Shown piece by piece: positions 1-7,893 of a DNA stretch of 64,000 nt (positions within the stretch are counted from its first letter, which is position 1; the number at the start of each line of letters is the position of its first letter). Below the pieces are notes generated by a model, which ran no database searches, was not told the DNA's origin, and was given only the letters and a program-made list of their open reading frames with translations. Source of the stretch: Emticicia fluvialis (GTDB taxonomy: Bacteria > Bacteroidota > Bacteroidia > Cytophagales > Spirosomataceae); the NCBI RefSeq assembly GCF_024793945.1, contig NZ_JANUSD010000001.1:377653-441652 (forward strand), in the 5' to 3' direction. Both the position numbers and the translations under genes were made by a program.

Positions 1-2
1 CA

Positions 3-131
3 ATTAAAATCGGTGCGCAGAAATACCTTGAAGAGTTTTATCAATCTCTGGGTTTCAGGTTAACCGGCAATGACTATATGGAGGACGGAATCCCCCATAC
101 CTACATGATTTTCGACAAACATCTGAGTTAA
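3..131 (+). CDS. C-terminal end of an ElaA-like GNAT N-acetyltransferase (partial)
   Basis: The window opens inside a gene. The last 42 codons read through KIGAQKYLEEFYQSLGF and then MEDGIPHTYM before a TAA stop. This pattern (acyl-CoA-binding helix followed by an EDGIPH strand) is typical of the ElaA branch of GNAT acetyltransferases, small cytoplasmic enzymes that transfer an acetyl group from acetyl-CoA to an amine whose identity is usually unknown. The start and catalytic core lie outside the window. The gene converges on the minus-strand CotH gene with only 3 bases between stops. Confidence 0.75.
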   Translation: MKIGAQKYLEEFYQSLGFRLTGNDYMEDGIPHTYMIFDKHLS

Positions 132-134
132 CAA

Positions 135-1775
135 CTACTCGCGGGCTATTTTCTTCACAATTTTGCTTCCATTTATTTCCAGTTGCAATAATCCACTATG
201 GCTGAGGTACAGGTTTTGTGGTATCTGAATAGTAATCCGGTTTTCGCCGGGTTGTAGTGCTTCTTCTGTTTTAAGAAGTGTTTTCCCCTGCATATCAATC
301 AGCGACAGACGCGCTTTTTCAGCCCTGAGCGCCTGCACATGAATGTATATTTTATCAAGAAAAGGATTAGGATATACCCGCATGGATACACTGCTTGTTA
401 TAGATGGCTCGTTAGCTGTAATTGTGAGGCTGCCGGGCTGTTTCATGTTGGTATCAAGCCATTGAAGCCTGTTGATAATGAATGACTTTAGTTCTTCTAC
501 CTCACCACTCCAGCTGTTTGATATCGGATTGGGTTGTGGCCATACATATACCCCCAATATGGGCCACTTCTGAAAATTCCGCCTGGCAGGCTGCTGCAAA
601 ACAACAGTCAGGCTATCAATGAACTGAAAAATCTTGTCTTGCTGTAAAGCGCCATGTTGCCGCTGGAAATTATACTCTTCGCCCAGTTCGCGTACAAAGG
701 CAGAGTCTTCCATCATACGTTCCCACCAGAAAGGCACTTGCAATCCGTCGGTCGGGCATACATTATTAAACTGATAAGAAAATCCCTGGTAGCTGTCTCC
801 CCCGCAATAATTACCGTTGCCATAGGCAATATCATAGTCCCAGGGCGGGCCTGCTTTTATTTTACCGCCTTTGCTGTCTTTATCTTTATAAAAAAAAGTA
901 CTGATGCGGTAGCCATCCACGTTCTTTGAAATCTCGTTTGCCAGAAACAACCTGATAAAAGAGGGGGTATCAAAATATTTCCGGTAACCATTGGTTTTAT
1001 CTCTGAAATTGTCTGCCTTCAGCGAGGCTTCGGCGGTATTTACATATTCGCTCAGATAAGCCTTCTGCTCAGTTGTTATAGATTTGGGCGCTTCATACTG
1101 GTAATACGTACGGGTATTAACCGGAGGGTTATTTACGTATCTCGAAGTCCAGCCTCCAAGGCTGGTTCCGGTTGTTTTATCTACCTTAAAAATGTAGCCA
1201 CCCGTAATATCGTCACCTTTCAGGTCGGTTTCTTTCAATTTAGCTATATCTACTCTGCCCGCCGCACGTTTAATTTTCTCCATAAATACGTAAACGCCCA
1301 TGTAGGTATCGTTTAAAAAAACTTCTACATATTGGGTTCTGCTGGCATAAATACCCATTTGCCTTGCCAGATGCATGGTCAGTACATTGTGCATCAGGCT
1401 TTTTTCGTTGTAAGAGGCAAACAGAATCCAGTCTGACTCCTCCGGCATTCCAAACAGGCTGGCATCTTTTGATTTCCCTTTGTCGTCCCATAACTCAATA
1501 CCAAGGCTTTTTTTAGGAAACATCTGCGAAGAAGACCCCCGGTATTCAACGCCAATAAAGCCATTGTAATGATTAGGCGCATCTTTTAAACTATTGGTTT
1601 TACCCGGTCCGTTATAAATAATTTTCATTTCGGCCTTTACCTTGGGGTCGTCCAGAATGGGGGTGCCCATGGTATTGATAAAAATAATAGGTAGGTTAGA
1701 TGACTCAAAAGTTTGCCCCAAGGCAATTGCCGGATACAAAAAAGCCAGTAAAAGGTTAAAGTATATTTTTTTCAT
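135..1775 (-). CDS. CotH kinase family secreted protein with type IX secretion sorting domain
   Basis: A 546-residue secreted protein. Residues 1-20 form a signal peptide ending at ALG-Q. The body shows the CotH family pattern: a GVEYRGSSSQ strand, KKSLGIEL, then DWILFASYNEKSLMHN and YMGVYVFMEKIKR, and later GPPWDYDIAYGN. CotH proteins are atypical kinases first known from spore coats; Bacteroidota homologues are exported and their substrates are unknown. The last 80 residues or so (SVSMRVYPNPFLDKIYI and following) look like a type A C-terminal domain for type IX secretion, so the protein is probably cell-surface attached or released. It lies downstream of the nuclease gene on the same strand with about 28 bases between, so the two may be co-transcribed. 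Confidence 0.85.
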   Translation of the reverse strand: MKKIYFNLLLAFLYPAIALGQTFESSNLPIIFINTMGTPILDDPKVKAEMKIIYNGPGKTNSLKDAPNHYNGFIGVEYRGSSSQMFPKKSLGIELWDDKGKSKDASLFGMPEESDWILFASYNEKSLMHNVLTMHLARQMGIYASRTQYVEVFLNDTYMGVYVFMEKIKRAAGRVDIAKLKETDLKGDDITGGYIFKVDKTTGTSLGGWTSRYVNNPPVNTRTYYQYEAPKSITTEQKAYLSEYVNTAEASLKADNFRDKTNGYRKYFDTPSFIRLFLANEISKNVDGYRISTFFYKDKDSKGGKIKAGPPWDYDIAYGNGNYCGGDSYQGFSYQFNNVCPTDGLQVPFWWERMMEDSAFVRELGEEYNFQRQHGALQQDKIFQFIDSLTVVLQQPARRNFQKWPILGVYVWPQPNPISNSWSGEVEELKSFIINRLQWLDTNMKQPGSLTITANEPSITSSVSMRVYPNPFLDKIYIHVQALRAEKARLSLIDMQGKTLLKTEEALQPGENRITIQIPQNLYLSHSGLLQLEINGSKIVKKIARE

Positions 1776-1803
1776 GAGTCAGGTTTTTGGGTTAAATACT
1801 GGC

Positions 1804-2712
1804 TTATTGTTTCATAACCGACACTTTTTCCGTGGGCCCTGTATCGGCGTCAGCTTCTATCACGGCCTGAATTCTGGCAGGAACGTTCGATAAGAAATCA
1901 TAACCTGTAATTTTCTCCAGGTCATCTACGCTTAGGCGGTATTCACCCCATTTGGTGTCTAATACTGTTTGTCGGTTCGGAATATACACAGCAATGATGC
2001 GGGTTTGTTCATTAATACGGCTTAAATCGTTTTGCCCGTTAGGCAGCATTACAATTACCTTCCAGAAATTCTGGGGTACTGCTATTTTCCCGTTATCAAG
2101 CGTAAAACTCTTGCCTCCGGCTGTTCCTATTCCTGCAGTACCGTGTACACCTGCAATGATGTACAATTCGTTGCCTTCGGCCGTTGTTTTTCGGCAGTAG
2201 GTTTCAAGGTCAGCCCACAAGCCCCGGTTAAGTTTAGGAGCCTGCGGCACAATATTGGTCATCAGAAATGTGGCGTCATTATCTGCTACTGTTGCGTTTC
2301 TGTCGCCCGATGGGCACAGGTGGCCCCTGTCAAAACCAGAATTGAGGTAGTCAGCGCTCTGCACCCTGTACCAGTCTTTAGGTAGTGTTTCGTCTGCCCT
2401 GAAATGATCTGTTCTTTCGGCATTGCCAAGCCATGCACTGCTCAGATGCCAGCTTACCCAATTGGCCGAACTCCGTTCTCTGCTGTACGATAATACATAT
2501 TGTGGTTTTATGATAAGGTAATTGTTATCATTACTCGTACTGGCATTGCCTGGGTTTCCCATTGCAAGGTTATTATCTCTGGTAGCGTTTGTTGAATTAC
2601 CTGTATCAGCAGGCTTTTTATTTGTAGTTGTGGCAATTTTACCGGGCGTGCACGCAATGATAATCATAGAAAAGAAGGAAGCAAGCCAGGCGTTTCTTGT
2701 AAAACTGGACAT
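1804..2712 (-). CDS. DNA/RNA non-specific endonuclease, lipoprotein-like
   Basis: A NUC1/EndoG-type beta-beta-alpha metal nuclease. The catalytic motif DRGHLCPSGDRNA is present, followed by the metal-binding Asn region NIVPQAPKLNRG and a YIIAGVHG strand. I start it at 2712 because that Met begins a lipoprotein-like signal (FFSMIIIACTPG). An upstream Met at 2772 would add 20 residues that do not look like a signal peptide. A Thr/Asn-rich linker separates the lipid anchor from the nuclease. It probably degrades extracellular nucleic acid at the cell surface or in the periplasm. The tail end (AVIEADADTGPTEKVSV) is unremarkable. Confidence 0.88.
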   Translation of the reverse strand: MSSFTRNAWLASFFSMIIIACTPGKIATTTNKKPADTGNSTNATRDNNLAMGNPGNASTSNDNNYLIIKPQYVLSYSRERSSANWVSWHLSSAWLGNAERTDHFRADETLPKDWYRVQSADYLNSGFDRGHLCPSGDRNATVADNDATFLMTNIVPQAPKLNRGLWADLETYCRKTTAEGNELYIIAGVHGTAGIGTAGGKSFTLDNGKIAVPQNFWKVIVMLPNGQNDLSRINEQTRIIAVYIPNRQTVLDTKWGEYRLSVDDLEKITGYDFLSNVPARIQAVIEADADTGPTEKVSVMKQ

Positions 2713-2882
2713 AAGAAATGTGATATTTTTTTCAAAAATAGTAAAAAATAAGCAGAGATAACCGCTAAGCAAAGAAGTTGTATGGTGTTTTATTGGAAGC
2801 CCTTCTGTATAAAATAATTATTGCAAACCGCAGAAACAGCGGCCTTAAAACAAGAAATATAGCATGAGAAGCATATTGTGTG

Positions 2883-2890
2883 TACCTTTG
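2883..2890 (+). promoter_or_regulatory. -7 element upstream of tcdA
   Basis: TACCTTTG matches the Bacteroidota -7 consensus TAnnTTTG and lies 37 bases before the tcdA start. No TTG is found at the usual -33 distance, so this is a partial match. Confidence 0.4.
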
Positions 2891-2927
2891 AGGTTTATTA
2901 AACCTAAAATTACTACTCTTTAAGAAA

Positions 2928-3725
2928 ATGCCTGCCTGGTTGTCTCGTTCCGAACTGTTGGTCGGAAAAGAAGGAATCGAAAAATTACAAAATGCCCACG
3001 TGCTGGTTGTTGGTTTAGGTGGTGTAGGCTCATTTGCAGCCGAGTTTATATGCCGCGCCGGGGTAGGGGAAATGACCATTGTTGATGGTGACGTGGTAGA
3101 CCCCAGCAACCGGAATCGCCAATTGCCGGCTTTGTCTACCAATCATGGGGTATCAAAAGCTGATATTATGGCAGAACGCCTGCTTGCCATTAATCCGGAA
3201 CTTAAGTTGAATGTGGTGAGAGAGTTTCTGACACCAGCCAAATGCCGCGAGATACTGGAAGTAAAGTATGATTACGTAATGGACTGCATTGACAGCATTA
3301 CACCTAAACTCACGTTGCTTTCTACGGCTTATGCACAAAAGCAAAAGATTGTGAGCTCAATGGGAGCTGGCGGAAAGGTAGACCCTACCAAACTTTTTGT
3401 TGCCGACTTATATGATACCTACGAGTGCCTGTTTGCACAGTATGTGCGAAAACGTATTAAAAAATTAGGAGTTTACTCGGGTATAAAAGCTGTTTTTTCT
3501 GTTGAAATAGTAAAACGCGACTCGCTGATATTAACCGACGGCAGTAATTTTAAAAGGTCTGCCTATGGCACTATATCTTACCTTCCGGCTGCTTTTGGGG
3601 GTGTTTGTGCATCAGTAGTAATCAGAGAATTACTGGGGTATGAGGTGGAATTAGTTAAAAGACCGAAGGCGATAAGAAAGAAATCAAAGAAGATAGCAGC
3701 GGTGAAACCGGAAGACCAGATATGA
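2928..3725 (+). CDS. tcdA: tRNA threonylcarbamoyladenosine dehydratase (ThiF/E1-like)
   Basis: A 265-residue E1-like enzyme that uses ATP to dehydrate t6A37 in tRNAs reading ANN codons to the cyclic form ct6A. The N-terminal nucleotide-binding fold has VVGLGGVGSFAAE (about residues 25-38), the acidic strand IVDGDVVDPSNRNRQ, then DCIDSITPKL and SSMGAGGKVDPTK, all diagnostic of the TcdA/CsdL group. The C-terminus is lysine rich. Its TGA overlaps the coaX ATG in an ATGA arrangement, indicating translational coupling. It is cytoplasmic, and the length is normal for the family. Confidence 0.92.
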   Translation: MPAWLSRSELLVGKEGIEKLQNAHVLVVGLGGVGSFAAEFICRAGVGEMTIVDGDVVDPSNRNRQLPALSTNHGVSKADIMAERLLAINPELKLNVVREFLTPAKCREILEVKYDYVMDCIDSITPKLTLLSTAYAQKQKIVSSMGAGGKVDPTKLFVADLYDTYECLFAQYVRKRIKKLGVYSGIKAVFSVEIVKRDSLILTDGSNFKRSAYGTISYLPAAFGGVCASVVIRELLGYEVELVKRPKAIRKKSKKIAAVKPEDQI

Positions 3726-4507
3726 TCGGAGCTGTAGACATAGGAAATACCTTTGCCAAAGTGGGCCTTTTTGAAGAGGACGAACTGCTTGAGGTAGTTT
3801 CAGGGCTTGAATTGGAGGCCCTGAAGGATTTTCTTACGTTAAAAAAAGTTAAAAGCATTATCATTTCTTCTGTTACCCGTAATCAACAGGAATTAGATGC
3901 TATCTTTGAACACGCACCATTTGATAAACTGATACTGACACCCAATACAAAGGTGCCTGTGGAGAAAGATTATGATACCCCGGAAACACTCGGAGCCGAT
4001 AGACTGGCTGCAGCGGTGGGAGCCAATTTTCTTTACCCGGCCAGCCATTGTCTGATAATTGACATGGGAACAGCCATAAAGTATGATTATGTTTCAGCAG
4101 ATGCCGGCAAAGGAACATTCAGAGGCGGGATAATTTCTCCGGGTATGAGAATACGATTTGAGTCGCTTCATACGTTTACAAAAAGATTACCCCTTGTGCA
4201 GGCAGACGAGATTCCGGTGCTGATAGGTAAAAGTACGATAACGTGTATTCAGAGTGGAGTAGTGAACGGAATCATTGCTGAAGTAAACGGGATGATTGAA
4301 AATTACGCTAAACTGGGCGATTGTAACGTAATCTTATGTGGTGGTGATGCCTCTTTCTTTGAAAGTCAAATAAAAAAGCCGAACTTTGCGGGCTCAACAG
4401 GTGAAAAGCTGATTGAAAATACAAAAATTGAATTGATACCAAATTTAGTCCTGATTGGGCTAAACCGAATTTTACGATACAATGTTGAAAAACCTCCTAC
4501 TCATTAA
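3722..4507 (+). CDS. coaX: Type III pantothenate kinase
   Basis: CoaX phosphorylates pantothenate, the first committed step of coenzyme A synthesis. Recognition comes from the actin-like ATPase motifs: AVDIGNTFAKVGLF at the N-terminus, GADRLAAAVGA, IIDMGTAIKYD, FRGGIISPGM, and the C-terminal VILCGGDASFF. The 261-residue length is normal. It overlaps tcdA by 4 bases and the next gene by 26 bases, so the three are one operon. In Bacteroidota coaX is often followed by an outer membrane protein and lptC, as here. Confidence 0.95.
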   Translation: MIGAVDIGNTFAKVGLFEEDELLEVVSGLELEALKDFLTLKKVKSIIISSVTRNQQELDAIFEHAPFDKLILTPNTKVPVEKDYDTPETLGADRLAAAVGANFLYPASHCLIIDMGTAIKYDYVSADAGKGTFRGGIISPGMRIRFESLHTFTKRLPLVQADEIPVLIGKSTITCIQSGVVNGIIAEVNGMIENYAKLGDCNVILCGGDASFFESQIKKPNFAGSTGEKLIENTKIELIPNLVLIGLNRILRYNVEKPPTH

Positions 4508-5783
4508 TTGTTTTTTCGTTTGCACACTGGTAATTACTGATACATTTGCTCAAAGAAAAGAAGCAAGACTAACCGGTAACTCTCCTTACTCTGCGTTAGG
4601 AATCGGTGACATTGCTCCAAGCGGCTCTATTGCCAGTGATGCCATGGGTGGAACAGGCTTAACATTTGGTAATGGTATCTATCTGAATACTGCTAACCCT
4701 GCCATGTTAGCAAAAAACCGCTTTGTAACCTTCAGCACCGGTATGCGTGGTCAGTACCGCACACTCTCTGACGGAACAAATTCACAGTCTGACTTCGGTG
4801 TAAACCTAAGCCACGTAATGATGGCGTTTCCTTTAAAACCAAAATGGAGTATGTCTTTGGGGCTAAGACCACATTCAAGTGTTGAGTATGAAGCAAGATA
4901 TGTTAAGCCTGTAACAGGTACAAGTAATAATGTGCAGTATATTTACAAAGGTCGTGGAGGGTTTTCTAAAGCAACGCTGGGTACTGGTCATTTAATTGGC
5001 AAGTCATTATACATTGGCGTTGAAGGCGCTTATTATTTCGGTAATATCAGCCGTGATACCACCTCAAGATTGCTCTTGAATGATGGCGAAGATTATTATC
5101 TTCGTTACACAGACCGGGTTAATGCCAAAGGTGTTGGCCTTAAAGGTGGCTTTGCATGGCAGCAAAAGCTGGCCGAAAAATGGTATTTAAATGTAGGCGG
5201 TACTTATGAGGTTCAAAGTAAATTGAAAGCCAACCAGCTAAGAAGTTTAACTACGCTGATAGAAGGCCAGAATGGACCGCAGATTCTTAAAAAACCGGAT
5301 ACTTTAGGTATTGCCAACGGAAATATGATTTTACCCTCGCAATACAGTTTAGGTATCAGCCTTGAAAGCCCTTTGAAATGGATTTTTGCACTGGAATATA
5401 GTAAACAAGACTGGAAACAGTACCGGAATTTTCAGGGTGTTGCAGAACCCAGCCTTACAGCCAGCGAAAGATTTGCCGCCGGTATTGAGTTTCTGCCAAA
5501 GGTTACTTCAACAGCCTATTTCGACCAGGTGTTTTACCGCGTTGGTTTCCAGCAGGTTAAGACTCCTTATCTTATCAATAGTACACAGGTTATTGACAGA
5601 AGCATCTCTTTTGGCCTTTCTACACCTCTTGGTTTCAGAAACTTAAGCTATATAGATTTCGGCGTGGCCTTAGGAAACCGGGGTGTGGCGGGCAATGGAT
5701 TAGTTAAAGAAAACTACGTGAAACTATCATTAGGGTTTTCGTTGATTGATACCCGGTGGTTCCTAAAATCGAAAATAGATTAA
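4482..5783 (+). CDS. Outer membrane beta-barrel protein of the coaX-lptC locus
   Basis: A 433-residue protein with a signal peptide (residues 1-23, cut after TFA). The N-terminal NSPYSALGIGD and GGTGLTFGNGIYLNTANPA segments are typical of a Bacteroidota porin-like family of unknown transport function. The remainder alternates polar and hydrophobic residues in beta strands, ends with LSLGFSLIDTRWF, and fits an outer membrane barrel. Its start lies inside the end of coaX, implying coupled translation. Position directly before lptC suggests a role in envelope biogenesis, but that is only inference from gene order. Confidence 0.75.
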   Translation: MLKNLLLINCFFVCTLVITDTFAQRKEARLTGNSPYSALGIGDIAPSGSIASDAMGGTGLTFGNGIYLNTANPAMLAKNRFVTFSTGMRGQYRTLSDGTNSQSDFGVNLSHVMMAFPLKPKWSMSLGLRPHSSVEYEARYVKPVTGTSNNVQYIYKGRGGFSKATLGTGHLIGKSLYIGVEGAYYFGNISRDTTSRLLLNDGEDYYLRYTDRVNAKGVGLKGGFAWQQKLAEKWYLNVGGTYEVQSKLKANQLRSLTTLIEGQNGPQILKKPDTLGIANGNMILPSQYSLGISLESPLKWIFALEYSKQDWKQYRNFQGVAEPSLTASERFAAGIEFLPKVTSTAYFDQVFYRVGFQQVKTPYLINSTQVIDRSISFGLSTPLGFRNLSYIDFGVALGNRGVAGNGLVKENYVKLSLGFSLIDTRWFLKSKID

Positions 5784-5793
5784 TGTTCAGGCT

Positions 5794-6393
5794 ATGAAAA
5801 ATATGCCTATCTCTGGTTTCAGATGCCTCTTGCCGATAATATTTGTAGTGGTGGGTTTGATTCTTTTTTCATGTGAAGACAAGAAAAAAAACGGCCCTGT
5901 GCAGGTTTACAATGGGCCTCTGATGGTAACTGATAACCTGGCTATTATGATGAGCGATTCTGGCAAAACTACGGTTAAAGTTACAACAGCCAGACAGATT
6001 AAGTTACAGACCGAAGATGAGGTTTACCCTAAAGCTGTATATGTAACCTTTTATGACAAAAACGGAGTGGAGTATTCTTCGCTGAGAGGAGATTCGGGAC
6101 GATATTTTAAAAGTGAAGGATTGTACAGGGTAATGGGAAACGTTTTTTTCTTCAACCGTCTTCAACAGCAAAGCCTTTCAACCGATTTGCTCAACTGGTC
6201 CACAACCAAGCGAAAAATATTTACAGACCATCCGTTTATCATCAAAACCCGCTTTGATGAAATACATGGTATAGGCATGGAAGGTGACCAGGATTTTACT
6301 CATTTTACCATGAGACGAGCTACTGGCGTATTAGCCATTGATTCGGTTGCAACAGGTGGTGCAGAGGCCGAACAGGATACCACCAGTAATTAA
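5794..6393 (+). CDS. lptC: LPS export periplasmic protein LptC
   Basis: A 199-residue protein. An N-terminal hydrophobic segment ends in a Cys (IFVVVGLILFSCED), so it may be membrane or lipid anchored. The following OstA/LptC-like beta-jellyroll begins LMVTDNLAIMMSDSGKTTVKVTTARQI, then AVYVTFYDKNGVEYSSLRGDSGRY and a long strand ending FIIKTRFDEIHGIGMEGDQDFTHF. The GIGMEGD...DF signature is typical. LptC passes lipopolysaccharide from the inner-membrane LptBFG pump to LptA. It is the last gene of the tcdA-coaX operon and converges on the cytochrome gene with no gap. Confidence 0.85.
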   Translation: MKNMPISGFRCLLPIIFVVVGLILFSCEDKKKNGPVQVYNGPLMVTDNLAIMMSDSGKTTVKVTTARQIKLQTEDEVYPKAVYVTFYDKNGVEYSSLRGDSGRYFKSEGLYRVMGNVFFFNRLQQQSLSTDLLNWSTTKRKIFTDHPFIIKTRFDEIHGIGMEGDQDFTHFTMRRATGVLAIDSVATGGAEAEQDTTSN

Positions 6394-6810
6394 TCAGGGT
6401 TGTTTCAAGGCTTTTTCTACTTCTTCTACGGTGGTTATTTCTTTTTCACCGGCCCATTCGTTATAAATGTAAGTAACTACCTCTGCAATATCCAGATTCT
6501 GGAGTTGGCTATTAGCGGGCATTGGCTGGTTATAAATTTTTCCGTTAACATTAATTGCGCCTGTAAGGCCGTTTTTGATAACTCTGATAACCTGTGCTTT
6601 GTTTTGCAGGTAATCGCTACCGGCAAGAGGTGGATACAGGTTTTGCAATCCTTTTCCGTCTTTCTGGTGGCAATTGGCACAATTCTGTTCATAAATCACT
6701 TTGCCACCTATGTAGTACTGTTCCAGCTTTATCTGCTCAGCCGATTGGCAGCTATTGAGCAAAAATAAAGCAGATAAAACCAAAACCGGCACTTTAAGAT
6801 ATTTATTCAT
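6394..6810 (-). CDS. Lipoprotein c-type cytochrome
   Basis: A 138-residue monohaem cytochrome. A lipobox-like signal (LSALFLLNSCQS) is followed by the haem-attachment motif CANCH at about residues 43-47, with QKDGKGLQNLYPPLAGS. The distal Met ligand is probably in NQPMPAN. It is small, anchored and periplasmic, and should act as an electron carrier. It is the downstream partner of the SCO gene (4 bases between), so the pair may serve cytochrome oxidase assembly or electron delivery. Confidence 0.88.
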   Translation of the reverse strand: MNKYLKVPVLVLSALFLLNSCQSAEQIKLEQYYIGGKVIYEQNCANCHQKDGKGLQNLYPPLAGSDYLQNKAQVIRVIKNGLTGAINVNGKIYNQPMPANSQLQNLDIAEVVTYIYNEWAGEKEITTVEEVEKALKQP

Positions 6811-6814
6811 AATC

Positions 6815-7420
6815 TTACTCTTCTTTCAATAGTGTACCCATATCTTTTATCAATCTGCTCACATCTTTTTCTTTAGTGCCATCGTACATGCCTCTTACCC
6901 TGCGGTTTTTGTCGACCAGTATAAAGGCGCCACTATGTATAATGCCACCGGCGGCAGTAGAGTCTTCACCGGCTGTTACGTAATATTCTTTTTGCCCCAT
7001 TTCATAAATTTTGTCTCGCTCGCCTGTTACAAAATGCCAGAATTTGCCATCAACACCCAAACGTTTGGCATAAGCCTTTAAAACGGCTACAGAGTCATGT
7101 CTTGGGTCTATGGTATGCGATAGAATACCTACTTCCGGATTATCCTTGAATTTCTCGTAAACCCTGAGCAACTGCGTTTTCATAATTGGGCAGATAGTAG
7201 GGCAGGTAGTAAAGAAGAAATCAGCCACATAAATTTTATTCTTGTAGGTCTGATTAGTTACCTCGGTGCTATCCTGGTCAATAAACTTAAAATCGGGGAT
7301 AGTATGATAAACCGAGTCGCCATTAATAAATTGGCGTTCGCCCAGAATAGGGAGTTTTTTGGGTTGGCAGGCTCCGAGTACACAGCTAAGCGCTACCATG
7401 AGTAAAATCAGGTGCTTCAT
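6815..7420 (-). CDS. SCO1/SenC family copper chaperone
   Basis: A 201-residue lipoprotein (signal ends LSCVLGACQP). The thioredoxin-like fold carries the copper-binding CPTIC motif (FFTTCPTICPIM) and the conserved His in IIHSGAFILVD. SCO proteins deliver copper to, or keep reduced, the CuA site of cytochrome oxidase. It lies between the cytochrome c gene downstream and a helical lipoprotein gene upstream, all on the minus strand, which suggests one respiratory assembly operon. Confidence 0.92.
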   Translation of the reverse strand: MKHLILLMVALSCVLGACQPKKLPILGERQFINGDSVYHTIPDFKFIDQDSTEVTNQTYKNKIYVADFFFTTCPTICPIMKTQLLRVYEKFKDNPEVGILSHTIDPRHDSVAVLKAYAKRLGVDGKFWHFVTGERDKIYEMGQKEYYVTAGEDSTAAGGIIHSGAFILVDKNRRVRGMYDGTKEKDVSRLIKDMGTLLKEE

Positions 7421-7474
7421 AAAATAGAAGGCCCCACCGGTTGAGGCAGAGGCCGGATTTAAAATTTTGAATTC

Positions 7475-7867
7475 TTATTTCAGAAAATCTTCTGCTTTTT
7501 TTCTGGCGTCAATTGTTTTTTGCTTTAGTTTGTCGCCTTCTGTTTTTAACTCTGTAAGCGCAGTCACTTTTTCCTGGCCGTCTTTCATATCAGCTGCGTC
7601 GCCCAGCTTAGGCATCCAGGCTTCCATGTCTGTATAAGCCTGGTCAAGCTGTTTAGAAATTTCAAGCGCCTGTTTTTTTGCAGTAGAATCCATCGTCTCT
7701 GCTTTTTTCATTACCTTATTACGATAGGTCTCCAGCTCCATGCTTACAGGCATTATCTCATCGTGTAATTTAAAGGTTTCGGTTTTCAGCTTTGCTGCTT
7801 CTTCGGCATATTTATTGGCACAAGAGAACGTAACCACAGCAAGTAATATATAAAGTAGTGCTTTCAT
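7475..7867 (-). CDS. Small helical lipoprotein of unknown function
   Basis: A 130-residue protein with a lipobox (LLAVVTFSCANK). The mature part is Lys/Glu rich with heptad-like spacing (EEAAKLKTETFKLHDEIMPVSMELETYRNKV and similar), so it is probably a coiled coil. Similar proteins sit beside SCO and cytochrome genes in other Bacteroidota, but I do not know a function. It could be a periplasmic scaffold. The gene follows recN with about 26 bases between, and precedes the SCO gene on the same strand. Confidence 0.75.
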   Translation of the reverse strand: MKALLYILLAVVTFSCANKYAEEAAKLKTETFKLHDEIMPVSMELETYRNKVMKKAETMDSTAKKQALEISKQLDQAYTDMEAWMPKLGDAADMKDGQEKVTALTELKTEGDKLKQKTIDARKKAEDFLK

Positions 7868-7893
7868 TGAAAAAAATTTATGTTTACAAAAAT

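Noticed and set aside
2765..3142. Minus-strand frame of 125 codons across the tcdA start
   Set aside because: It is antisense to the clearly coding N-terminus of tcdA and shows no domain pattern.
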